Positions 45,594 to 57,515 of a stretch of 64,000 nucleotides of DNA are shown here, in pieces. Every line of letters starts with the position of its first letter. Position 1 is the first letter of the stretch. The stretch spans positions 11,607,233-11,671,232 of the forward strand of contig NC_090184.1 in assembly GCF_024679245.1 (NCBI RefSeq), read 5' to 3'. The DNA is from Pseudorasbora parva (Eukaryota > Chordata > Actinopteri > Cypriniformes > Gobionidae). The position numbers and the translations under genes are program-made. The notes under the pieces are model-generated. The model did not search any database and was not told the origin of the DNA. It saw only the letters and a list, made by a program, of their open reading frames with translations.

Positions 45594-46150
45594 ATTCAGT
45601 TATTTTTGTTATTACAAAAAAAGTTCTTAAAGCTGTTATGCTATGACAACACTTGCTTTTGCAACTTATTTCAATATCGTAATAGTATTGTATACCGTGA
45701 TAAAAGCTTCAGCAATTAATCGCAACACAAAAAAATGATATCCGCACATGCGTAATGCCGACAAATAGTTATGAATTTCGTGTTGATAGACAAAACAGCT
45801 TTCATATACCACTGCAACAGAGTTGCCATGATGCAAAAATTACTCTTGAGGCTATATCTCTGCAATGCTTTGACATATTGACACCAAACTTTGCATGTGT
45901 CATTGTCATCTCAATCTGACTACACCACATCAGTTTCGTAACAGTGCCACCTATTGGTCGAAAGTGATAAACCATTAAATCAATATTATTGACTGTATTT
46001 AAAATTGTACTGCTATTTTGCCTAAAATCAAATTAATAGGTCTTTAATGGCTCATTGTTGCAGTTGGCTTGAGACTTCCAGCTATGCTAGCATGTCTTGT
46101 CTTCTTATTTTCGCTTGGCCCCGATAATGGCTGCTTGCAGCTATATTTAT
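45594..46150. repeat. intron with the 3' end of the long non-coding repeat
   Basis: A segment around 45830-46150 ends 'cgataatggctgcttgcagc'. It resembles the segment ending at 58793 ('cgtcatcgctgctcgcagct'). It may be the far end of the repeat interrupted since 41827. Confidence 0.4.
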
Positions 46151-46556
46151 TATTACATTAGTGTTAGTATTATTACTCCATTGCGACGTATTCAAAATTA
46201 TACTGTACAACCAGCCCTAGCCTTAGTTAACAGGTACAGGCGACTGTATTGACTTAAGTGATTGCTAGTTGACGAGCAGGAAAATAATAAAATGACTAGG
46301 AAAAATAGCCTAACTATAATACACAAAACACGATGAAACTATGCAATAAAAAAATTAATAAAGTACAGAAAACAAAAATCCCTGATATTCCATGGCTTGG
46401 ACAAAAAAAATACCTGTCATTCAATGTCTGGAATAAACCTTTTAAAATTCCATGATCCGTGGGAACACTGAAAGTAGTAGGCTGATGAGTAATGTGGGTG
46501 CAGATGTGAGGAGCACAATGTACAAAGACCCTGAAGTTTAACAGAAATGAGCAAAC
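46151..46556. other. mtor intron before exon D, nothing recognised
   Basis: AT-rich sequence. The open frame on the minus strand here is exon D read into the intron. Confidence 0.55.
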
Positions 46557-46649
46557 CTGTCGCTTAGCTAATGAAGAGGAGTCTTGCAGCATGTCCATAA
46601 TGATGGGGAACAGCTCATCCATCCATTTTCTCATCTCCAGTCCACTCAC
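46557..46649 (-). CDS. mtor: mtor exon D, HEAT region
   Basis: The exon is 93 nt (31 residues), phase 0 at both ends: VSGLEMRKWMDELF, then PIIMDMLQDSS and SLAKRQ. The acceptor is ...taccag and the donor is CAG|gtttgc on the minus strand. The intron to the next exon is the 34 kb one (12521-46556), by far the longest in the window and almost entirely mobile-element sequence. Confidence 0.95.
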
Positions 46650-47081
46650 CTGGTACATATTAAAGAAAGGGACACTTGAGAACAACATTTAAACTGAACA
46701 AAATAAATAAGCTTTCAGGGTTGACAGACTATATTTTGAGTGTAATGTAATTTTGAATATGAATCATACAGGTGGCTCTAATCCATTGTTTAATACCAAT
46801 CGTAGTAGTCACATCTAACGTCACCATGTATCTGCTTTGGAAAAATCGATTCATTCTAATACTTAATTCCTTTTCTCCAACCTCTGCTACATCTTTTTAC
46901 CCAGTAACCACAAACATTGTCACTATGTTTGTCTTTTCAATGTCCTCTCCTCCACAGAGCTACCCTTACTATTATCCTGTTACATTTCCTAAATATTGTG
47001 CAGCACTGAGTAGAAAGTAGACTTGGTTATTTTAGGTACTGTAGTTGATTTCAGCAGATCAGGCTACAAAATGTTCATTAC
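46650..47081. other. mtor intron between exons C and D
   Basis: A 432-bp intron with GT and AG edges on the minus strand. Plus-strand frames here are not credible. Confidence 0.75.
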
Positions 47082-47165
47082 CTGGGCAAGTTCTCCAATG
47101 GTAGCTAAAACACTGATAACGACTGCAGGGTTTGGATCGGGATCTTTTAACTTCAAGATGAGGGC
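47082..47165 (-). CDS. mtor: mtor exon C, HEAT region
   Basis: The exon is 84 nt (28 residues), phase 0 at both ends, with acceptor ...cacag and donor CAG|gtaatg. It reads ALILKLKDPDPNPAV, then VLATIGELAQ. In the human protein as I remember it, the acidic loop has an additional Asp-Pro pair (DPDPDPNP), so this exon appears two residues shorter. That would be a small loop change between HEAT helices. It is too short to stand out in an ORF search and is recognised from the exon series. Confidence 0.93.
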
Positions 47166-47586
47166 CTGTGTGAAGAACATAATTGGAAAAATACATCACA
47201 AACATTTAGTAACACATCAAGGACATTACAATATCTAAACCCAGGAAAAGGGACTGGCAAGTTATTGCATTTGGGAATCATAATGAATTAAAAATGTACC
47301 TCAATAAATATGGTATTTTAAATTTTTAAAAAAAAATGTGAAATTCTGTGTTTATCTAGTTTTACAAAAAATAAAAAAATAAGTTAAAACATTGTTTACA
47401 GGGAACTTTTAAGAAATTAAATATTGATTCTTGAAAATTCAACATTTTGCTAACATTTCTCAATCTCAACTGTACAGATTTTTTGGCTATTTTCCAAATA
47501 CAATCAAACTTACTGTTACAAAGTTCACAACACATTTGAAAACTTCCCCAAAAGCGAATGCAGAGGACATAAGACAATGACTGTAC
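47166..47586. other. mtor intron between exons B and C
   Basis: A 421-bp AT-rich intron with GT and AG edges on the minus strand and no elements seen. Confidence 0.75.
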
Positions 47587-47709
47587 CTTGAGAATGGGCT
47601 CCATGTATGGGCGGATGAGTCTGGGGGCATTAGACACTAAGTGACCCAACATGCGGGCACTTTGCTCTTTGTTTCGGCCCACTCCGCTGTGTTCCAGCTC
47701 AGTCAGGAT
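47587..47709 (-). CDS. mtor: mtor exon B, HEAT region
   Basis: The exon is 123 nt (41 residues) in phase 0 at both ends. It begins [16 protein letters not shown] and ends [12 protein letters not shown]. The acceptor is ...gtccag and the donor is AAG|gtac on the minus strand. It follows exon A across an 8.8 kb repeat-filled intron and continues the HEAT solenoid. The run [20 protein letters not shown] matches mTOR closely enough for a firm call. The open frame continues beyond the exon on both sides in raw translation, so the splice sites and not the stops define the ends. Confidence 0.95.
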
Positions 47710-48398
47710 CTGGACATTATTGCATAGTACAGTATTAAGTTTGACATTATTAAAAACTGTAACTATAGAGACATAAACAGATCTGTGACAAAACAACAGC
47801 TAATATTTGATCTAAACAGAGACTGTATTATATTATAACAAAAACATTTAAAACAAGAACTTTTCTAATGAGAGTGTAGTAATAGTAACAGTTAACATCA
47901 AATGTTTCCAAGCAATATAACACCTCATAAATCACTACTCAACATTTAAGTGAATTCATTGAGGTGCCAGGGAAAACAGAGTCAGACAAGGCTGACTAGA
48001 GTTGGTGAGATGGTAAAAAAGATGCTATTTCAGCAGAAAAACATTTACTGACTGCCATCTGTTGGTAACTGAGATTAAGTAGTCATAGCAAAGAATGGCT
48101 ACAACTCCTCTCAAAAATTCTGCAGAGTATAGCATTATACTGTGTATACTGTGCACAATATAAACTTACTGCATTTGGCAAAATGTGCAATATACAAAAA
48201 AGAATACTGCATGAAATACTTCATCCCACAATCACTATTTTCACAAAAAAATTTGGACTGCCAAGACTAAAGACATGTTTACACGAAATGTAGAAAACAA
48301 TACTGCAGAAGTTGTCTGTCCTGAAGAACCTTTGAATCCAAGGCTTTAAGCTTGGAACATACTCTGCAAGAACAAAGAAATTAGTTTGTTTTCTCGAG
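47710..48398. other. intron, nothing recognised
   Basis: AT-rich. The left boundary of the hAT element whose 3' end is at 49729 was not identified. Confidence 0.5.
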
Positions 48399-49248
48399 GT
48401 GGCAGGAACAAGAACAAAGTTCGTTCTGGCAGTACATTCCATACGCTATGTGAGCATATCTTATGTGAAGCATGTTCTGCATATTTTGAATACCTCAGTG
48501 CTGGCTGAAGAGGAAGAGGACACTGGCCTGACTAAATCACTCAAATCAAAAATTTTGAACTACCTCAACGAGAAATATGAAGTCACGCAAGACCTGCTAC
48601 ACATGCCCACATTCCTAGATCCAAGGTTCCGAACACAATACATCTCTGCACAAGAGACCCAGACCTTAAAGGAACGAGTCATTTCTGAGTTGATAGTGAG
48701 TGAAAACACAATGTTTACTTAACTGGCTACAATTCTATGTAACAGATTTCTAAAACATGTGCATTTTTTATTTGTTTCAGGAAATTCTTCAGCAGCAGCC
48801 TGTAGTCCAAACAAGCAATGCAACGATGGACAAGGATAGCCTGGATGTGGAAAATCCACCTGCTGCTAAAGCCAAGAAGAAAACTCTGGCCAGTTTCATC
48901 AAGGAAAACACACACACAACAACACAAACTGCATCAACCACATTTGATCCCATGGTACAATTTAGAGAAGCAGTGTCTGCTAAACTCAACGCTTACATTT
49001 ACATGCCAAGTGTTGACCATGGAGAAGACCCACTGAAATGGTGGAAGTTACACAAAATAATCTTCCCTAGGCTATGCAAACTAGCACAGAAATATCTGTG
49101 CATACAAGCAACAAGCTCTGCATCAGACAGAGCTTTTAGCACTAGTGGTAATGTTGTATCGAATCATCACTCCCGTCTGAAACCAGACAAGGTGGATATG
49201 CTTGTTTTTTGGCAAAGAACCTCTCAAGTGATAAGTAGAGCTTTGTAG
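48399..49248 (+). CDS. hAT transposase (ZBED1-like), C-terminal two exons
   Basis: The frame 48399-48695 contains VLHILNTSVLAEEEEDTGLT, ILNYLNEKYEV and PTFLDPRFRTQYI. A phase-0 intron of 85 bp (48696-48780, gtgagtg to tttcag) removes the in-frame stop. The second exon (48781-49248) runs to a TAG with KKKTLASFIKE, then the hAT dimerisation domain: DPLKWWKLHKIIFPRLCKLA, QATSSASDRAFSTSGNVVSN and RLKPDKVDMLVF. Both parts are free of stops after splicing. The BED finger and the first catalytic part are absent, so it is a 3' remnant of an element on the strand opposite mtor. The first 20 or so codons before VLHIL are probably not part of the original protein. Confidence 0.7.
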
Positions 49249-49729
49249 AAAGAGGATTTGGAAGTACGAGTTTGTTGCTTTGTTTTTGTTTTTGTAAATG
49301 ACCAACAACAGTTTTAGCGCTTTGAACTACATATTTATATCCAAATTCCTTTTTGAAAGTTTACACAAAAATGTTACGTCCAGGTAAAATATCCCTGTTT
49401 GGACAGAATATTCAACATATCTTATTTTCATGAACATAGAAATTACTTTGTTCTATTTATTTTATTTAGCTGTATTATTGAGACAATAACAAGTTTGTTT
49501 GCAGTAATGTGTAATTTAATTTGAAAACATTTTGCATTTGTTTGTTGTTGTTTCTAGTTTGAGTTGAGAAATACAAATTTCAGCATTATCAGTAATCTGT
49601 GTGTGCATTTTCCTTGAGAACCAAGCAAGTTGACTCATGATACCATTTGTTTATTTATATCGCAATTGCATATCGCAATATTAACCTCAATAATGGCAAT
49701 GAGACATTTTCCCTAAATCGTGCAGCCCT
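49249..49729 (+). mobile_element. 3' end of the hAT element
   Basis: AT-rich 3' region ends 'aaatcgtgcagccct', the right terminal repeat of a hAT (inverse of 'agggctgcacgattt'). No left end was found, so the element is 5'-truncated. Confidence 0.65.
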
Positions 49730-49734
49730 ACTGT

Positions 49735-50250
49735 ATACTGTGTAACAGAGTAGGCTGGTCTTCATTACTTAAAAGACGAAAAATGCACTGGTATCTACTT
49801 ATTTATAAGGCCATTTTGGGGGTGTTGCCAGATTCAGGAACAGAACAAAAACAGAAAATTGTTGAAAAATACTTTCTTCGCTCACAAAATTGTTTTAATC
49901 TCTGTTTCTTTTGTTCGTCAGAATTAGGCAAAAAGGCTTTTGTGTATGCAGCTCCAACTGATTGGAATCTTCTGCAATCAAAATTAAAATGACAGAATTT
50001 GCTGTCATTGGATAGTTTTACAACAGTTATTCGACAAATGGACACTGATTCAACTGATGAACCTATGAAATGAACCTATTCAACAATAACTGTTATTAGT
50101 TTTTTTTTAGTCTGTTTGTGTTGTAATATTTTGTGATGAAACTGATGTATTTCTGCCCATTTTGGCCAAGATACTTCAGTGAAAGAGATTATTAATCTCA
50201 GAGTCTTTTCTGGTTAAATAAAGATTAAATTAAAAAAAATTAAAAATATA
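49735..50250 (+). mobile_element. Rex1-like LINE, 3' end
   Basis: A C-terminal RT-downstream segment includes WSSLLKRRKMHWYLLIYKAI, then YAAPTDWNLLQSKLK. The 3' UTR ends 'gattattaatctcagagtct', then 'ggttaaataaagattaaa' and short repeats. The family's RT core is absent: this is a typical 5' truncation. I call Rex1-like from the 'gagattaatctca' and 'ggttaaataaag' tail. Confidence 0.65.
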
Positions 50251-51203
<953 letters not shown>

Positions 51204-51362
51204 TACAGTGCATCCAGAAAGTATTCCCAGCGCTTCACTTTTTTGTTATGTTACAGCCTTATTTCAAAATTGATTAAATCCATTTTTTCCCGTCAATTCT
51301 ACAAACAAACAACCCCCATAATAACAACGTTAAAGAAGTTTGTTTGAAATCTTTGCAAATTT
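51204..51362 (+). mobile_element. Tc1-like element end, truncated
   Basis: 'acagtgcatccagaaagtat' and following 'cagcgcttcacttttttgtt' match the terminal region of a Tc1-like element as I remember it. It is cut off at an AT microsatellite (51369-51406). No transposase is present. Confidence 0.65.
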
Positions 51363-51365
51363 ATA

Positions 51366-51409
<44 letters not shown>

Positions 51410-51450
51410 TTATTTATTTTTTATTATTATTTTATATATATATATACACA

Positions 51451-51481
<31 letters not shown>

Positions 51482-51482
51482 C
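51363..51482. repeat. (AT)n, (TTTA)n and (CA)n microsatellite
   Basis: AT units at 51369-51406, a T-rich interruption, another AT run and a CA run at 51455-51482. Confidence 0.95.
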
Positions 51483-51792
51483 AGCAGCCATATCACCCTG
51501 TAGCCCAAGACTGGTTTCCCACTAAAGCTAAGCAGGGCTAAGCCTGGTCAGTACCTGGATTGGAGACCAACTGGGAAAACCAGAAAGCTGCTGGTAGAGA
51601 TGTTAGTGTGGCCAGCAGGGGGTGCTCACCCTGTGGCCTGTGTGGGTCCTAACACCCCAATATAGTGATGGGGACACTATACTGTCAAAGAGCACCGTCG
51701 TTCGGATGAGACGCTTAACCGAGGTCCCAACCCTTAGTGGTAATTAAAAATCCCAGGATGTCCTTAGATAAAGAGTAGGAGTGTAACCCCAA
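51483..51792 (+). mobile_element. SINE3, 3'-truncated copy
   Basis: The head 'gccatatcaccctgtagccc' matches the copy at 39802. It runs in parallel until about 51792 ('gagtgtaacccc') and then changes abruptly into the shared module at 51795. The 3' tail is missing. Confidence 0.88.
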
Positions 51793-51794
51793 AT

Positions 51795-51900
51795 ATTGAG
51801 TTCTCTTTCAAGTCATGCGCTTGAACAGACAAACTCACACAAAAGGTATGTCAACATGTCCATCTTGAGTAACCTAGCAGACATAGTCTGTATATGCCTT
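51795..51900 (+). repeat. shared module, fragment 1
   Basis: 'aatattgagttctctttcaa' to 'gtctgtatatgcctta' matches the interior of the modules at 54955-55280 (inverted) and 60820-61165. Confidence 0.85.
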
Positions 51901-52640
51901 AAAGGAGTACTTCAGCGCTGGGAAGATGAATCTGGGACCCACTTTATATTAGGTGGCCTTAACTACTATGTACTAACATTGTAATTAATCATTTGATACA
52001 ATGCACTTATTGTGTACATGCATATTTTTGCATTGTACTTACATTTAAAAAAATACCTGCATGTAATTACGTCTGTAATTATTTTCTGTAGTTACATTTG
52101 TAATTACACAGTTGGCACTTCCTTTACACGTAACCCTACCCTTAAACTTACCCATACCACCACACCTGTCCCTAACTCTACACGTATCCAACCTCAATAT
52201 CAGCAAAGGTGTTTTGCAATACAATTTGAACACAGTAAGTACATTGTACTATTTTTTTGATGTAAGTACATAGTATTTAAGGCCACCTAATATGAAGTGG
52301 GGCCTGAATAATGTAGTAGAAATGTGAAATTATTTTTTTATTTGGTGCTTTCTAGACTGAGAAAGGACAGAAAATGTATTTTTGTCTCATGGGGATGAAA
52401 GACAACAATTCCCAGAATGCTTCGCTGCCCTACGAGGCCACTCCCAAAGCCACTGCTACCGCTACTAGATTACTGAATTACTTTCACTTTCTCACCGTGA
52501 ACAGACACTACAATTAAAAACTTAACGTGTCTGTTCAATATGTGATTTAGCTGCTGAGTGAGCCTCACAGCCCAAATCGCAATTTCTCTCAAAAATTATG
52601 ATCATGTTGGGTAAGTAGCCTACTCTGTGTATCATTCAAT
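51899..52640. mobile_element. TTAA-type (Kolobok-like) MITE, copy 2, interrupted
   Basis: It starts at TTAA with 'aaaggagtacttcagcgctg' as in copy 1 at 14824. A 370-bp MITE is nested at 51935-52304, after which 'aatgtagtagaaatgtgaaa' resumes the family. Sequence similarity is lost near 52560-52640 and an AT microsatellite follows, so the right end is missing. Confidence 0.75.
51935..52304. mobile_element. MITE with TIR 'ggacccactttatattagg'
   Basis: The left 'ggacccactttatattaggt' and right '...cacctaatatgaagtggggcc' are inverted with a few mismatches. The element is nested within TTAA copy 2 and non-coding. Confidence 0.75.
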
Positions 52641-52655
52641 TCTTTTATTTTTTTT

Positions 52656-52768
<113 letters not shown>

Positions 52769-52869
52769 TAGGGCCTGGACTTTAACGCGTTAATTATTTA
52801 CGCAAAAAAATAAATAACAATTTTAACCACACTTATTTTTGCACTGCGGAACGTTTTTCAATGAATGAG

Positions 52870-53345
52870 TTTCGACGGACCAATTATACTGAAACTGTTT
52901 AGTCGCATACAATAGTCCATAAACCGAATCATGTCCTCATAAACTGCGAGTAAACACACACCAATGTTGACAGGTCACTAAATTCAGTACATACCACAGA
53001 GACGGACGTCCTGCTGTTGCTGTTTCTCATGTTCAATTTATTTCAGCCTCCGAATCTGATTCTGGATCATATATGTATTAGCTGAATTTGATCGATAGCC
53101 ATGGGTTTCTCCACGCTTGAGGATGTCACCGCTTTGTGCGTGCTCGTGATTCTTTAGCTCCGCCCACGCGATACGCCTCCAGGTGCTCGGTTTTATCCGG
53201 AAAGACTCGGTACAGCCTATATTTCTTTTATAAATATAATAAAACTAAAGACTTTTCAGAGATATGAAGGATGCAATACTACTCTATAGGTACTCAAGAT
53301 TGACATGAGATTGACTGAAACTGAGTGACCCCCCCCCCCCCCAAT
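52870..53345 (-). repeat. dispersed TTAA-type repeat, copy 2 (inverted)
   Basis: Inverse of 38960-39450: 'ccacagagacggac' and 'gacatgagattgactgaaac' read on the other strand. It ends in a run of about 16 C at 53328-53342 where copy 1 has a G-run. Confidence 0.75.
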
Positions 53346-54342
53346 CAGGTGTTGAATCAGGTGTTAAGTCCGATATCTTATGTATATCTTATAAATACCA
53401 ATAGTGGTGTTGTACAATAAGGACGGTCACGTCGCCAGAAATAGAGTAATTAGTGTCTCAATGTGTAGTGAGCCAGTGTCCTTTACTGTTCTTACGTATG
53501 CCCGAATTTTTGGAAACAATATATTGATTCACGAGCTCAGGGGTTAGGAAGCTGACTGAGACGCACCTTTTGATGTGTTTTTTGAGCAGTTTCTCTGTCA
53601 TGTTTCCTAGGTTCACTATGTTACTATTGTGATTTATTGTTTGATTCATTCCCTGCACCCGTGTCTCATTTTCTTTATTAGTTTGCTTACATATTTACAG
53701 CCCATGTTTGTCTCTTTAGTTGCCAGACTTGTTCATTGTGTTTTTGTTTCCTGTTTACCTGAAAAGTGTAAATTTGAGTTTGTTTTCATTAAAAGATACT
53801 GCCTGTGATTAGATTCAGTGTTTTCTTTTGTTTTTGGCTCAACTTTACACTCCCAAAATGACAATTGTGCAATAGCAGTCTATAAAAGCCAAGGAATAAA
53901 ATAATAAAAAAGGTAATTTCAAGTTTACATCTCACAATTCTTACTTTCCGCATTAATATTTAAAACCTCTTTAAAAAAAATTTTTTTTAAATATATTTGC
54001 AAGATTTTAACTCAATATACTTTTTTTCAGAATACTGTTTACATTCCACAATACTGACACATTTATAAAGTCTGAACTGAGAGAAAAGAATTCAATTTTT
54101 TGTAAAAAAGAAATGCGAGACCAAAATGTTAAAGGTTTAAATGTTATCAATGTAAAATGTTTTAGGTAGGGATGCACTTATGCCACTTTTTCCAGAATGA
54201 GTCTGATACTTATATTTTCTTTTTCGGTACTCTCTGGTACAGACTACTAATACATGTATTTCCATTGCATTTGTCATTTTTAGTATCATTTAAATGAAAT
54301 AATTTAAAATATTAGGTAAAGAAAAAGAATTAATCATATTAG
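53346..54342. other. intron, nothing recognised
   Basis: AT-rich. Near 54173-54250 'agggatgcacttatgccact' resembles a hAT terminus but has no partner. Confidence 0.4.
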
Positions 54343-54605
54343 CAGGGTATATGCAGGAATCCTGAAGTTAATTTTAAGACTTTTTAAAGACCTTCTCAAA
54401 ATATTTTAAGACGTCATCGCACCAAGTTCTAATCGGCAACAAACCTTTAATAAACAGTTGTAGTCGAATGTAGATTAAAATCTCTATCGTAGGCCAATTT
54501 TGTATCGTTTATATTGCATATCTGTTTCGCGACGTATGGAGGGCGACACATTACCTAACTGCGCATTTCGCAAAATACATGACGTCACCCGTAGACAGCG
54601 CTCGC

Positions 54606-55374
54606 CAGGGATGGAAATTAACTTTTTTCAAAGTCTACCACTCAATGGTTTTACCAGCCACTTTTTTGTTTTTAACTGACAATGTGTAACTGCATGTGAA
54701 AATGAATACTAAAGCTCTACAATACTTCAGCAGTTATTTAATCTCAAGTCTCAATGAAATACTGAGATTTTCACAATGATTTGTGGTCTTTTATGGCTTC
54801 CAGTTTTATGGTTTTTAGTCCCAACATTTCATTTAGTCCCAACTATTCATTCTGGCATCTTTGAAGCGTGTTGACAACATACTGAGCTATTCAATCAAGA
54901 GCATTGTTTAATGTCAAACTAAATATAAGGACATCACTCAGGCAGCAGTTAAGGCTACTGCGCCTTTAAGACCTGACGCAGGGATATGCTCGTCTTTCTC
55001 TTAAGGCATATTCAGACTATGTCTGCTAGGATACTCATCAAGATGGACATGTTGACATACTTCTTGTGTGAATTTGTCCGTTTAAGCGCAAGACTTGAAA
55101 GAGAACTTAATATTTGCGCGCTGTGAGACGAGCACGCGCTCTCGGATGATGCACACCGTCAGATCTTCTCTCAGCGCGCACGAGTCTCATAGCGCGTCTT
55201 CACGCCGAGTGATGATGGAGAAAACGACTGGTCATATGCGCACATACGGCAGCACTCGCATGCATTGAACAAAGTTTACAAAGAGGTGAACAGCTCGGTA
55301 GGTGAAGCGAGTTTACCCGCCACAACTCAAAATCAGCCGCATTTGGCTGGTGGCGGTGCTAATTTCCATCTCTG
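54606..55374. mobile_element. nested hAT-like transposon
   Basis: Inverted ends 'cagggatggaaattaac' and '...gctaatttccatctctg'. Flanking octamers (gcgctcgc and gcgctccg, allowing one base of slippage) agree at six of eight positions. The interior carries the module shared with 60820-61165. Confidence 0.65.
54955..55280 (-). repeat. shared module, fragment 2
   Basis: The minus strand reads 'tgcatgcgagtgctgccgta' through 'aatattaagttctctttcaa' to 'gtcttaaaggcgcagtagcc'. It is strongly similar to 60830-61165 over about 320 bp. Confidence 0.9.
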
Positions 55375-55614
55375 CGCGCTCCGAGCCGATCTCAGACTGA
55401 GCGCCCCGTTGTTTTTTAATACTTATGGGGATGAAAATAAATATATTCATAAATACTTTTTGGAGTCAAACTCTTTTGACAAAGCTTGAACAAAATACTT
55501 TCAAAATTTAAGACTTTATAAAGCCGTGATAAGACTTTATTAGGGTCTTAATTTTCCCAAAATTGATTTATCCCCTTTTAAGACTTTTCAAGACCCCGCG
55601 GATACCCTGATTAG

Positions 55615-56511
55615 TTTGCTTAATTTGATATGCAAAAAGATATTTTCTTCAGTTATTTTCATGCTTAAAAATGTTAAATGTTAAAATGTGTTGTACAAGC
55701 TTCTGTTACAATTCTGTTCGCTGATGATTGCAATACTCTATTCGTATTTCATCCACAGCACACATTTAGAGCCGCTCCGTGCAGGAGCACAGTAATTAAC
55801 TGATGTTTTCTGTAATATGTAGGAAACCACATGTTTTTACTTAGGAAACATATACAATTTAGTTTTAATTCAACTGTCGTGTGTGTGCTGTATGAGCGAT
55901 CAGTTTATTTTCAGTTTACTTTCTTGCTACTAACATTTCAGACTGAACTACAAACTTTTCAGCAATATCTTTGAGAAGGGCATGTGTGCTCGGCACGTGT
56001 TTGCTCTGCCTTTTTGTTTGCTCACTTTATTTAGCATGCTTTAGCTTGTGCACAGCAGCTATACAGTTGTAAATATTAAATGTATGCTTAATATTCTGTT
56101 AGATACATTTACTCTATATAAATCGTCAATCTCTGATATCTCCTTATCTCTGTTGTGTTTCTTTGTCTACTATTTGTGTTTACTATTCTACAAGTCCTTT
56201 CTACTAGCAGTACCCAATAGTACCTAGTAAATGATGACATAATCAGTGGTTTACTTTTGAATGTGAAATGAGACAAATAAGACATTTTATTGTTAATTCT
56301 GCTTGAAATACACTTCGTAATACAATAATAACAACAATATTGCTATGGTTATTATTAGTTCTGTCTTTAATTTTTTAATGCTGCAGCATCAACCCTCATA
56401 TAAGTTAGTCAGGAGCACTGAATATATATGCATTGTGTATGTATAGTAGTATAAGTTGTATGGTGGGATGCCATTTTAAATATAGCCATGTACTGTGATA
56501 AATGTAATTAC
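55615..56511. other. mtor intron before exon A, nothing recognised
   Basis: AT-rich sequence with no credible ORF. Confidence 0.5.
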
Positions 56512-56717
56512 CTGAATAAGCATCTTGCGCAGGAAGGGCATAACAAAGGCAGGGTTCATACTGCTAAGACGGCCAATAGTGCAGATGGCTAGTTCACGGA
56601 TCTCAAACACTTCATCATTAAGTGCCACAAACAGAGCCTGGAGGTTCTCTGCTTGTGCCAGGTGGGCATCAAAGCGTTCGTCCAAGGAGGCCAGCACACA
56701 GTATCGAATATCAGGGT
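56512..56717 (-). CDS. mtor: mtor exon A (first in transcript order here), HEAT region
   Basis: This 206-nt exon encodes 69 residues from [16 protein letters not shown] to the end [18 protein letters not shown]. On the minus strand the acceptor is a pyrimidine tract ending in cag, and the donor is CAG|gtaa. The exon begins in phase 1: the first Asp codon is completed by a G from an upstream exon that is not in the window. It ends in phase 0. The sequence covers two helices of a HEAT repeat with the usual hydrophobic spacing. Against human mTOR as I remember it, it differs at only a couple of conservative positions (for example DEVFEI where human has DQVFEI). Confidence 0.95.
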
Positions 56718-57515
56718 CTGAGAGGAAGCCACATACACAGAACACAGCATTAGTGAGTACACCACCTCTGAACTTACAATTCAGCAATTTTTCTTCACAT
56801 AGATGACAAACTAAAAGTGATAAAACAAAATGTGTTGGAAAAAGCCCTCAAGAAGTTACAAAATTAACTGACTAAAATCTAAATTAAAATGAACTAAAAC
56901 ATGTCTGGTGCACAAAAAAAAATTCAATGCAAAAAAAAGATCAACAAGTGAGTATGTTAAAGTAAAAATTTAAGTAGGACTCCTTTCTTTGTTACATATA
57001 GCCAACTGAACCATTCTTAGATTCATGCTGACAACAAAGAAACCACATTGAAGTGAATGGTCAGGAGATTTATTTATTTATACAACATAGGACAGCGGTG
57101 CAATAGGATTACAAAATCATTGTAGCACAATGATGAGCATCCTAAAAAAGGAGAAAAAAAAGACTTGTAACAAAGTCTCTAAAATAAGGCTTTCACTTTA
57201 AGTTTTTATTTCAGGATGAGTGACTTTTGCTAAGAAAAGAGCAGAAAAATGCTAGGCAAGTGTCTAACTGCCGGCAAAAGGTACAAGAAGAGAATCGACT
57301 ATTTCATCTCACACTCTTTAAAAAAACACTTAAGTGATCAAGAATATTCCAATGTACAAATAAGCTTTCTTTAAATTGCTCCATCTTAATTTTCTTGCCT
57401 TGCATCCTTCCCACACATCCTAAGGGGTTGGAGTTGAGAAGCGAGGATGCACAAATAAGAAATGAGAAACAACCATTAACGCTATTGTCCCACAGTAAGA
57501 AATACTTCACCCAAC
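56718..57515. other. mtor intron upstream of exon A
   Basis: AT-rich. No further mtor exon was recognised upstream within the window, so the exon that supplies the first G of the split Asp codon lies beyond 64000. Confidence 0.6.

Larger units (their letters stand above)
54343..55609. mobile_element. hAT-like transposon (5-bp TSD ATTAG)
   Basis: Inverted ends 'cagggtatatgcagg' and '...ccgcggataccctg' are flanked by attag at 54338-54342 and 55610-55614. The element is 1267 bp and contains another hAT-like insertion at 54606-55374. No transposase of its own is visible. Confidence 0.65.

Noticed and set aside
56525..56806. 93-codon plus-strand ORF over exon A
   Set aside because: It is antisense to a clear mtor exon.
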